Shown here: positions 1-5,453 of the stretch, piece after piece
Layout: each line of letters opens with the position of its first letter
How positions within the stretch are numbered: position 1 is the first letter of the stretch
Source of the DNA: Deltaproteobacteria bacterium
Lineage (GTDB): Bacteria; Desulfobacterota; Binatia; UBA9968
Length of the DNA: 6,012 bases
Assembly: GCA_005878685.1 (NCBI GenBank)
Contig: VBLN01000136.1
Span: forward strand, 1-6,012
Direction of reading: 5' to 3'
The notes under the pieces: generated by a model
The model's input: the letters and a program-made list of their open reading frames with translations, nothing else
What the model was told of the DNA's origin: nothing
Database searches by the model: none
Position numbers and translations under genes: made by a program

Positions 1-412
1 GTCCCAGATTCACTAAGAAAGTGTTCCTGACTGGTTCAGCGGATTTTTGAATGCCTTGGCTATGGGAGAAGGGTGGAAGAAAGAGCAGTTGAAGGCTCGT
101 GGGAGAGTCCGAAGACTGCGCGGCAACCTCAGACGTTTCTGCTAATGCTGTTCTGGCGACAAGACAAAAGAGAAGAAGCAATGTTGGGAGGCAAAACCGT
201 TTGATCACTATCAGCCCGATCTAGAATCCAAGCTACTATAAAATGGATCAGTAGTAAAGAAAAATGTTTTGTTGGGAGTGATCGCGGCAAGGAACTTAGG
301 GCTGTGCCAGCGCGAGCCGGTCTCGGAGAGGTGATCTCCTCTTGCAAGAATTCTGCTACTCTATGTGTCTTTTGATCAAAAGGAAGCAGGTGCTAAAAAA
401 TTAAACTAACCA
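1..412. other. Gene-poor spacer downstream of the UbiD gene
   Basis: I see no convincing gene here. The plus strand has a short open stretch from 17 to 145 whose translation is basic near its end (it includes WKKEQLKARGRVRRLRG). It has no start codon with a ribosome binding site; the first internal ATG is at 62. It could be the tail of a decayed gene or chance. Two small inverted repeats are visible. One is AGAGG/CCTCT at 327-342 with a 6-nt loop. The other is the perfect 14-base palindrome CTTTTGATCAAAAG at 369-382, about 30 bases past the UbiD stop codon. Neither is followed by a T run on the minus strand, so neither is a classical terminator for the UbiD gene. The segment is more AT-rich than the genes. 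Confidence 0.5.
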
Positions 413-1891
413 TTACGTGCTCCCAGCTAACCCAAGCAGATAGCCGAATTTTTCGCGTGCCTTGTGGCTGACTTCAGGGCTCGGGGCGTTCACTTTTGGG
501 AACTTGTCCCTCCATTCAAAGGGGCGGGTGGCATCGATGACAGCACGGGAGTTGGTGAGGTCCCCAGTGCGTCGCCGCTCTTCCGTGAGCAGCGGATCGG
601 CGGGAGTTGTCCGCATCCGGCGTAAAATGTCCATGGAGGTGGCCGGGTCGGAGCGGGTTACCATCGCCCACATCAGCTGCTCGAAGTTCGAGACGTCGAT
701 GTCGTCATCGACGACGATGACAAACTTGCATCCGTAGACGGTCGAGCCACAGCTCGCCGCCAGCACGCCGACTTGTTTGGCATGGCCGGGATAGCGCTGC
801 TTGATGGCGATGCCGTGTAACATACGGGAGGCCCCGATCTCATGGCACCAGATCTGTGTAACGTCCGGCACCCCGGCTGCGGCGAGCTCCTGATTGAGCA
901 TCGCCGAGCGGATGATCGCCCGGTAGCGGGCCATCTCGTCGGAGCCGCCGCCAAGCGGCGGCACGCCCAGGAGGACGGGGTCGTTACGATGATAGATGGC
1001 TTGGATGTCGATCACGGGCTGCGGGCTGGTGCCTCCTGCGTAGTATCCCATCCACTCGCCGAACGGCCCCTCGCGCTTGCGGATCTTCGGGTCCAGGTAG
1101 CCTTCCAGAACAATTTCGGCGTTTGCCGGGAAAGGGAGCCCCGTCACTTTTCCCCTCACTAGCTGGACCGGCTTTCCCCGCATGCCACCGACGATGTCGA
1201 ACTCGGAGACGCCATAGGGGAACTCGGTGCCCGCGATAAAGAAGAACAGCGGATCGCCTCCTACGACCAAGGCGACGGGCATTCGCTCACCCCGGCTGAA
1301 ATACTTTTCGCGATGGATGTGGCCGTGTTTTCCCGGCACCATGAGCAGGCTCACGGATTTGCGATCCTGAATCATGGCACGATAGCAGCCCGCATTGACC
1401 CATCTCTCGTCAGGATCCATCGTCACGGTGAAGCAGCCTGTGCCGATGTAGCGGCCGCCGTCATCGGCGTGCCAGATCGGCGTCGGAAACTTGGTGACGT
1501 CAATCTCGTCTGCCGTCAGGATGTTTTCGAAGACCGGACCAGTCTCGACAATGTCAGGGGTGGTGCGCCGCGGGTTCTTGAGGTAGTGCTCGAAGAAAAC
1601 CTGGCTGAGCTCCTGTTTCGAGAGATGATCGGGAAAGCCGAGGGTCATGTTGCGGCGCTTTCCTGCAAAGACATTGATAATCAGGCGAAATCCTTTGGCA
1701 CAGCCTGGCACTTCGTCAAAAACAACCGCCGGCCCGTCGTCACGCGGGATGACCACGTCCGCGGCAAGGCCGATCTCCTCCTGCCAGGATGCCCCTAAAA
1801 CTGTACGGAGTTCGCCGAGACGCTCCGCCTCATGCATCCACTCGCGCAGGTCATTGTAGCGCCACGCGGGTTCGACTTGGCACTCGCTCAT
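413..1891 (-). CDS. UbiD family prFMN-dependent (de)carboxylase
   Basis: This 492-residue protein has the usual full length for the UbiD family, which reversibly decarboxylates aromatic or unsaturated acids in the cytoplasm using prenylated FMN. Counting from the ATG at 1891, N166 and R171 in VNAGCYR have the five-residue spacing of the prFMN/metal-binding Asn and catalytic Arg of the family. E274 and E279 in REGPFGEW match the paired catalytic glutamates of the E-R-E network. H189 or H191 and E230 are likely metal ligands. The substrate cannot be read from sequence: UbiD-like proteins act on hydroxybenzoates, cinnamates, phenylphosphate and others. AAGGAG at 1897-1902 lies 5 bases before the ATG at 1891. 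A GTG in the same frame at 1897 overlaps that site, so I prefer the ATG. No UbiX flavin prenyltransferase gene is in view. The family call is secure; the substrate is unknown. Confidence 0.93.
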   Translation of the reverse strand: MSECQVEPAWRYNDLREWMHEAERLGELRTVLGASWQEEIGLAADVVIPRDDGPAVVFDEVPGCAKGFRLIINVFAGKRRNMTLGFPDHLSKQELSQVFFEHYLKNPRRTTPDIVETGPVFENILTADEIDVTKFPTPIWHADDGGRYIGTGCFTVTMDPDERWVNAGCYRAMIQDRKSVSLLMVPGKHGHIHREKYFSRGERMPVALVVGGDPLFFFIAGTEFPYGVSEFDIVGGMRGKPVQLVRGKVTGLPFPANAEIVLEGYLDPKIRKREGPFGEWMGYYAGGTSPQPVIDIQAIYHRNDPVLLGVPPLGGGSDEMARYRAIIRSAMLNQELAAAGVPDVTQIWCHEIGASRMLHGIAIKQRYPGHAKQVGVLAASCGSTVYGCKFVIVVDDDIDVSNFEQLMWAMVTRSDPATSMDILRRMRTTPADPLLTEERRRTGDLTNSRAVIDATRPFEWRDKFPKVNAPSPEVSHKAREKFGYLLGLAGST

Positions 1892-1925
1892 AATCACTCC
1901 TTAGTCTCCATTGGTTACGTGTCCC

Positions 1926-1954
1926 TTTTCATCAAGAATTCAGGTTTCTGTCAA
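1926..1954 (-). promoter_or_regulatory. Candidate sigma-70 promoter of the UbiD gene
   Basis: On the minus strand a perfect TTGACA lies at 1954-1949. A 17-base spacer later comes TGAAAA at 1931-1926, a weak -10 with 3 of 6 consensus bases. The predicted transcript would start near 1919, leaving a leader of about 28 bases that includes the AAGGAG site. The -35 box and geometry are good and the -10 is poor, so this is a tentative call. Confidence 0.3.
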
Positions 1955-2096
1955 CAAAGACCCTTTTGCCTTCGTCCTGCTTCATCCTCTGTGTTTCTGT
2001 ATCATGGCCGGGGCTGGTTCGCCCATCCCTTTTTTCTGCATGAGCCCGTTTTACTCAAACCGTTGATCTCCACCCGTACGGTGAACCGATTCCACG

Positions 2097-2125
2097 TTGA
2101 CATAGCGTGTCATTTGACGGATAGT
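2097..2125 (+). promoter_or_regulatory. Candidate promoter of the metallophosphoesterase gene
   Basis: A perfect TTGACA at 2097-2102 is followed after 17 bases by GATAGT at 2120-2125, which has 4 of 6 consensus bases. If used, transcription would begin near 2132, right at the start codon region. The message would then be almost leaderless, starting translation at the in-frame ATG at 2139. That position conflicts with using the ATG at 2130, so either the promoter or the chosen start could be wrong. Confidence 0.2.
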
Positions 2126-2129
2126 TCGC

Positions 2130-2891
2130 ATGTATCGTATGAGTGCGGTTTCACACCGAGAAGTAGTTCTCATCCACAGCTCGGATTTGCATCTAAGCGC
2201 CGAGTCGGATGTTGGCCCGTCAGGCCCCTTCGGCACATTGTCAACTCTCCACAAGGTTCTGACCGCCGCCACTGTGGCGCACGCAGATCTCGTTGTCCTG
2301 GCCGGCGATACGTTCGACCACAATCGCCAACCGTCCGAGTTTATTGATAGAGCCACGCGAACCATGGGCGAATACGGCATGCAGATCGTGATTCTGCCCG
2401 GCAACCACGATCCCCTTACTCCCGACTCGGTCTATCGGCGCGCCGAGCTGACCGCCGCTTCGAACGTCTGTGTACTCGGGCTCACAGTCGACGAAGTGGC
2501 GATCTTTCCTGGCCTCGGGCTGGAGATTTGGGGCAGGGCGCACCGGGACTATTTTGACATGTCGCCGCTGCCCAAGCCACCTGCTCGTTCCACACGCTGG
2601 CGGCTCACTGCTGCCCACGGTCACTATGTCGAAGAGCCGGATGAACCGGGCCGCTTGCTCGGTTCGTGGCTAATCCGTCGTGAGGATCTTGCCGGAACCG
2701 GCGCTGACTATGTCGCGCTCGGACACTGGAATCGCGCCGCGCGCGTGGGCGACCAGCGGATCAATGCCTATTATTCGGGCTCTCCCGACTATGCCGGTAC
2801 GGTCAATCTCGTCCGGCTCCGGCGGGACGGCGAGGTCGAAGTAACTCAGGCTCCCTTGAGTGCCTGGGGAGCGCGGGCGGGAGAGAAATAG
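2130..2891 (+). CDS. Calcineurin-like metallophosphoesterase, Mre11/SbcD-type
   Basis: The 253-residue protein shows the metallophosphoesterase motifs in order: SSDLHLS (D19, H21), AGDTFDHN (D60), PGNHDP (N92, H93), AAHGHY (H163, H165) and ALGHWN (H199). These bind two metal ions and support phosphodiester hydrolysis. The arrangement resembles the nuclease core of DNA repair exonucleases SbcD/Mre11. However, the protein is far shorter than SbcD (roughly 400 residues), lacks the C-terminal capping region, and ends its last motif in GHWN rather than the common GHxH. No SbcC/Rad50 ATPase lies beside it. It may act alone on DNA, nucleotides or another phosphoester. An in-frame stop at 2115 rules out a longer N-terminus. 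The start at 2130 has only a weak GACGGA site 8 bases upstream, and ATG at 2139 is an alternative. No signal peptide is seen, so it is probably cytoplasmic. Confidence 0.88.
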   Translation: MYRMSAVSHREVVLIHSSDLHLSAESDVGPSGPFGTLSTLHKVLTAATVAHADLVVLAGDTFDHNRQPSEFIDRATRTMGEYGMQIVILPGNHDPLTPDSVYRRAELTAASNVCVLGLTVDEVAIFPGLGLEIWGRAHRDYFDMSPLPKPPARSTRWRLTAAHGHYVEEPDEPGRLLGSWLIRREDLAGTGADYVALGHWNRAARVGDQRINAYYSGSPDYAGTVNLVRLRRDGEVEVTQAPLSAWGARAGEK

Positions 2892-2991
2892 AAAGAAACT
2901 TGATGACCCATTGGCGGAGGAGCATTCCATAACCAGCCATCGGGATGCCATGTCGTTAAGACGGCGTACGTGCTGGAGTGCTGGCAGCACG

Positions 2992-3015
2992 AACCGGACT
3001 TTTTCTACTCCGGTT
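2992..3015. repeat. Inverted repeat, 7-bp stem with 10-base loop
   Basis: AACCGGA at 2992-2998 pairs perfectly with TCCGGTT at 3009-3015 around the loop CTTTTTCTAC. It lies about 100 bases past the phosphoesterase stop codon. There is no T run after the second arm, so it is not a standard intrinsic terminator. It could be an RNA hairpin that stabilises the message end, a protein site, or chance. Confidence 0.4.
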
Positions 3016-3280
3016 GGATCTCATTAGCTCTTCCGTGTGGGCTTTCTGGCGTACAAGTTTAGCTCTGAAACTACAATTTTGGACAACACCCGTTTCCCTC
3101 GCCTTTGATACGAGACAGAACATTATTCTCGTCCGGCCCGGAATTCACAGAAAAGGCCAAAATTTGGGGAAAGACTTTGTGCGTGAGGCTGGATCGAGCA
3201 GCTTCAGCTCTGGACGAATCTCTAAGTGCCGCCTAGCTGAACAGTGGCACTTGTTTTGCTTCATAACTGTCCTCGGCTAC

Positions 3281-3290
3281 TGGTAAAAAT
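3281..3290 (+). promoter_or_regulatory. Candidate extended -10 element before bactofilin
   Basis: TGGTAAAAAT at 3281-3290 has the TG of an extended -10 followed by a hexamer with 4 of 6 consensus bases. No good -35 lies at the normal distance. A start near 3296 would give a leader of about 37 bases including the ribosome binding site. This is weak evidence. Confidence 0.2.
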
Positions 3291-3322
3291 CAGTGTCAGG
3301 GGGCTTATTGAATTCTCAAAAC

Positions 3323-3328
3323 AGGAGG
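3323..3328 (+). promoter_or_regulatory. Strong ribosome binding site of bactofilin
   Basis: AGGAGG lies 4 bases (TTTT) before the ATG at 3333. It is a complete Shine-Dalgarno match that fixes the bactofilin start and suggests strong translation, as expected for a structural polymer protein. Confidence 0.8.
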
Positions 3329-3332
3329 TTTT

Positions 3333-3836
3333 ATGGCGCTTTGGAAAGAGTCGACGCAGACAGAATCGTTGGATGAGCGAAATGAACGGCCGCCGCAGGA
3401 TTTGGCGCGTGTCACCCAGATGCCTCAGCGGAAGGAGAGTCGTCCGAAGGATAGTCAAGAATCTGTTTTTGGTGCCGGGCTGACTATCGAAGGGAAAATT
3501 GAGGGGGACGGGGACGTTCGCATTGCCGGTCAGTTCAAGGGGGACGCTCATGTGAAGGGCGACTTGAGCATTGAAAAGGGCGCTCATATCACAGGAAAAA
3601 TCCACGCGGACACCGTCATCATTGGCGGCGAGTTGGACGGAAATATCGTCGCAAGCTCTCAAGTGAAGCTGTTGGAGTCCGGCCAGTTGATCGGAGATCT
3701 CAAGGCCACAACGTTGACTGTTGCCGCCGGGTCTCGGATGCGCGGCAATGTTGAATTTGGATGGGATGATTTAGGGACCGGGAAGGTTGGAATCAGTAAA
3801 GCCCATGAGAAAGGGGGAAATGGGTCTGCTCTATGA
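3333..3836 (+). CDS. Bactofilin (polymer-forming cytoskeletal protein)
   Basis: The 167-residue protein has a polar, charged N-terminal tail (about residues 1-45, rich in E, R, K and Q). The bactofilin domain follows at about residues 46-143 (former DUF583). The domain shows the repeating pattern of a right-handed beta-helix: short hydrophobic strands separated by glycine turns, as in GLTIEGKIEGDGDVRIAGQF, HVKGDLSIEKGAHITGKI and VIIGGELDGNIVAS. The family assembles without nucleotide into filaments or membrane-attached sheets and helps set cell shape, stalk growth or chromosome placement in other bacteria. A short Gly/Ser/Lys-rich tail follows the domain. No transmembrane segment is present. 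The stop codon overlaps the start of the next gene by ATGA, so the two are probably made together. No M23 peptidase, a frequent bactofilin neighbour, is in view. Confidence 0.94.
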   Translation: MALWKESTQTESLDERNERPPQDLARVTQMPQRKESRPKDSQESVFGAGLTIEGKIEGDGDVRIAGQFKGDAHVKGDLSIEKGAHITGKIHADTVIIGGELDGNIVASSQVKLLESGQLIGDLKATTLTVAAGSRMRGNVEFGWDDLGTGKVGISKAHEKGGNGSAL

Positions 3837-4183
3837 GAGCGAGCCATATCTCTGTTGCCGGCGAGTCCCGGGTCTGCCCTCACTGTAAGGCGACGATCCT
3901 CAAGAGCTCACCGTCGTGTCCTCTGTGTCACCACGTTCTAAGATTCGTTCCAGTGGGTGTAGCCCCCTCTCCCTCCCCGACTAAATGTCCGCTCTTGGTC
4001 GAGGGCACAATTAACCATCCTGGAAACGGGCAGGTGTTCGAGTATTCTGTCCTCATGGAGGTCCATGACGAAACGGGGAAATTGATCTCGCGATCCACCG
4101 TGGGGATTGGTGCCCTCGAGGAAACACAAAAGAGGACCTTTTGTCTGCGAGTAGAGATCTCTCCGACCACGCCCGGTTCTTGA
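3833..4183 (+). CDS. Zinc-ribbon protein with C-terminal beta domain
   Basis: This 116-residue protein begins with a four-cysteine zinc ribbon: CPHC at residues 15-18 and CPLC at 29-32, ten residues apart. A Pro/Ser-rich linker follows (about residues 40-51). Residues 54-110 then look like a compact beta-sandwich (VEGTINHPGNGQVFEYSV, then MEVHDETGKLISRSTVGIG), similar in pattern to FxLYD-type domains; that similarity is judged by eye. The protein has no signal peptide or membrane helix and ends soon after the predicted last strand. Its ATG overlaps the bactofilin stop codon. The purine run AAGGGGG at 3811-3817 is too far away (about 16 bases) to be ideal, so translational coupling to bactofilin is likely. 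A role as bactofilin partner or regulator is an inference from the coupling only. Confidence 0.8.
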   Translation: MRASHISVAGESRVCPHCKATILKSSPSCPLCHHVLRFVPVGVAPSPSPTKCPLLVEGTINHPGNGQVFEYSVLMEVHDETGKLISRSTVGIGALEETQKRTFCLRVEISPTTPGS

Positions 4184-4206
4184 GGGAATCTATTCTCAGA
4201 GTCCGC

Positions 4207-4258
4207 CGGTCACGTTTCGTGGACCACGAACACCAGCGCGAACCAGAGACCGTTTTTT
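4207..4258 (+). terminator. Likely intrinsic terminator after the bactofilin unit
   Basis: CGGTC at 4207-4211 pairs with GACCG at 4248-4252, which is followed directly by TTTTTT at 4253-4258. Inside, TTCGTGG at 4216-4222 and CCACGAA at 4224-4230 form a second stem around a single central A, so the tip would open to a small loop. The closing stem is only 5 bp and the span is long, so strength is uncertain. The T run and its placement just after the zinc-ribbon gene favour termination of the plus-strand unit before the convergent small gene. Confidence 0.5.
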
Positions 4259-4267
4259 GATTGACAG

Positions 4268-4579
4268 TCAGTCGTCCCGAGGGAAACAAGCGTAGTGCCG
4301 TAGATCCTCGCCATTCCCGAGGTGAGGAAGAGCACGGGCTGGTTTATTTAGTCCACAGCTTACCCCATCCACGTAGCCATCTTGAGATCTGCCTTCCAAT
4401 GAGGGGGCTTGGTCAGGTTTGCCTTCCGCCCAAAGCTGTTGTACAAGGTCGGGCATTGTAATAACCCCCTTCTCGATCAGGAGCTTCGCGAGGATCTTCG
4501 CCAGAGGGTCTGGCTGGCCTAGAATTGATTTAATCAGCTTATCCAGGGTAACGACATCTTCCTTGGCTAGCGGTAGCAT
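4268..4579 (-). CDS. Small hypothetical protein, helical N-terminal half
   Basis: I do not recognise a named family. The first 45 or so residues of the 103 look like real, helical protein: LDKLIKSILGQPDPLAKILA, then LLIEKGVITMPDLVQQLW. The pattern 'second-half helix, IEKGVIT, helix' recalls short hypothetical proteins in which a KGVIT-type turn separates two helices. From about residue 50 the sequence turns polar and irregular, with several Cys, Gly and His and no clear pattern. The tail may therefore be a frameshifted or read-on extension. Translation is supported by AGGAGG at 4595-4590, 10 bases before the ATG, and by a plausible promoter at 4612-4640. It is convergent with the zinc-ribbon gene and divergent from the flavin reductase. 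No membrane segment or signal peptide is seen. Confidence 0.55.
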   Translation of the reverse strand: MLPLAKEDVVTLDKLIKSILGQPDPLAKILAKLLIEKGVITMPDLVQQLWAEGKPDQAPSLEGRSQDGYVDGVSCGLNKPARALPHLGNGEDLRHYACFPRDD

Positions 4580-4611
4580 CGTAAGGAGCCCTCCTACGGC
4601 AGGATGAAGAA

Positions 4612-4640
4612 TCTTTATCGCTATCTCGAAAAAGAGTCAA
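4612..4640 (-). promoter_or_regulatory. Candidate sigma-70 promoter of the small minus-strand gene
   Basis: On the minus strand TTGACT at 4640-4635 has 5 of 6 -35 bases. After 17 bases comes TAAAGA at 4617-4612; the overlapping GATAAA has 4 of 6 -10 bases at 15-base spacing. Transcription would start near 4605, giving a leader of about 26 bases that contains AGGAGG. The geometry with the ribosome binding site supports the small gene being real. Confidence 0.4.
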
Positions 4641-4752
4641 GATGGCTTGCGACGCACGCCCCAAACTGCTTCCCTGGTCTTCGAACCAAACTAAATGAAT
4701 CGCTGATTGCACTTGGCGGTTAAGCTTCTTTGCAACTGAATGCGCCGAAACA

Positions 4753-4768
4753 TGGCAGCTCACTTGCC
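4753..4768 (+). promoter_or_regulatory. Candidate sigma-54 (RpoN) -24/-12 promoter
   Basis: TGGCAGCTCACTTGCC matches the sigma-54 pattern TGGCAC-N5-TTGCW at TGGCA and TTGC. It keeps the required GG and GC dinucleotides exactly 10 bases apart. Transcription would start near 4780, about 164 bases before the flavin reductase ATG. TGGCA and TGCCA form an inverted repeat, so the minus strand also reads as a weaker -24/-12 element. A symmetric repressor site is an alternative, and TTGCCA could also serve as a sigma-70 -35, although no good -10 follows. Confidence 0.45.
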
Positions 4769-4943
4769 ATAGTCATTTATAGGTGTAGTAGTAATAGCAT
4801 GAGGTCAAGGTGCATCGTGTCGGGGGAATCATTATCGCTAGTTTTTAGCTGCGGGACCCGGGCGGCAAAGGAGAGCTTATGCTGTTTTGTCGCACTCAGA
4901 GAAATGGGTGGGGTTACTTTAGCGGAGAAGGGAGTCAACAGTA

Positions 4944-5447
4944 ATGGACGCAAACGCCAAAAAGACTGCGCTGCGGATGATTCCGTACGGTTTGTATGTT
5001 CTCACGGCCCAAGGGAAGGATGGTCGGGTTGCGGCCGCGACCGTTAACTGGGTCACTCAGACCGCCTTCGAGCCCCCTTTACTTGTTGTGGGCGTCAAGG
5101 CAGACTCCGGCGCTCACAGTCTCATCAAGGAATCCAAAGCGTTTGCTCTCAATATCCTGGGTAAAGATCATAAAGACGTGGCATTCACCTTCTTCAAGCC
5201 ACTCGAACGGGAAGGGAATACCATCGGCGGTCAACCGTTCCGTACGGGCAGCTTGGGGGCTCCTATTCTTGAAAAAGTTCCGGCCTTCGTTGAGTGTGCG
5301 TTGGTTGAAACGATCGAGAAAGGCGACCACTCAATCTTCGTGGGAGAGGTCAAGAATGCGGGTGTATCGCAGCAACCTTCAGGGCGACCCGATGATGTCA
5401 CTCTGACCCTCAAGGATCTTGGAGATAAGATATTCTACGGCGGCTAG
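4944..5447 (+). CDS. Flavin reductase-like FMN-binding protein
   Basis: This 167-residue protein has the length and pattern of the flavin reductase-like (split-barrel FMN-binding) family. IPYGLYVLTA (residues 13-22) forms the first strand. VAAATVNWVTQTAFEPPLLV (29-48) carries the segment that contacts the flavin phosphate and ring in this family. KADSGAHSLIKESKAFALNI (52-71) follows, and the protein ends in the typical KIFYGG. Members bind FMN and pass electrons between NAD(P)H, flavin and partners such as oxygenases or rubredoxin-type proteins. The partner is not identifiable here. The start is supported by AAGGGAG at 4928-4934, 9 bases before the ATG. No signal peptide is seen, so it is probably cytoplasmic. 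The next gene begins within about 60 bases on the same strand. A sigma-54-like element upstream suggests regulated expression. Confidence 0.9.
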   Translation: MDANAKKTALRMIPYGLYVLTAQGKDGRVAAATVNWVTQTAFEPPLLVVGVKADSGAHSLIKESKAFALNILGKDHKDVAFTFFKPLEREGNTIGGQPFRTGSLGAPILEKVPAFVECALVETIEKGDHSIFVGEVKNAGVSQQPSGRPDDVTLTLKDLGDKIFYGG

Positions 5448-5453
5448 CTCATA

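Larger units (their letters stand above)
2892..3332. other. Long spacer between phosphoesterase and bactofilin genes
   Basis: About 440 bases without a supportable gene. Plus-strand open stretches exist but have no ribosome binding site and no recognisable family. The longest starts with a GTG at 2978 and runs to 3286. Another open stretch ends in TAG near 3061 and has no ATG. The segment holds one clear hairpin (2992-3015) and, near its end, a weak promoter-like sequence before the bactofilin gene. Decayed coding sequence is possible but cannot be shown here. Confidence 0.5.
4580..4943. other. Divergent regulatory spacer
   Basis: This 364-base spacer separates the small minus-strand gene from the flavin reductase gene. 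It holds a sigma-70-like promoter facing left (4612-4640) and a sigma-54-like element (4753-4768) facing right. The leader of about 160 bases after the latter has a short inverted repeat GCTA/TAGC at 4837-4849 and the small palindrome CGGGACCCG at 4852-4860. I see no recognisable riboswitch, and the short open frames here lack ribosome binding sites. Confidence 0.5.

Noticed and set aside
129..347. Minus-strand open frame of 72 codons
   Set aside because: No ribosome binding site, no family pattern, and a Ser/Arg/Leu-rich composition typical of chance frames.
369..382. Palindrome CTTTTGATCAAAAG as a terminator for the UbiD gene
   Set aside because: AT-rich stem with no loop and no T run after it on the minus strand; too weak for an intrinsic terminator.
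842..1798. Long plus-strand open frames antisense to the UbiD gene (842-1162, 1313-1798)
   Set aside because: They are the complement of strongly conserved UbiD coding sequence, and their translations show no family pattern.
1895..1897. GTG as the UbiD start codon (494 residues)
   Set aside because: It overlaps the AAGGAG ribosome binding site; the ATG at 1891 is correctly spaced 5 bases from it.
1832..2347. Plus-strand frame of 171 codons bridging the UbiD and phosphoesterase genes
   Set aside because: It overlaps both real genes and the promoter spacer, and shows no recognisable domain or ribosome binding site.
2978..3286. Plus-strand frame of 102 codons starting with GTG
   Set aside because: No ribosome binding site, no recognisable family and irregular composition; kept only as a note on the spacer.
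3261..3662. Minus-strand frame of 133 codons opposite bactofilin
   Set aside because: Antisense shadow of the bactofilin beta-helix coding sequence.
4780..4943. FMN riboswitch in the flavin reductase leader
   Set aside because: The leader lacks the conserved RFN-element sequence blocks; only small inverted repeats are present.
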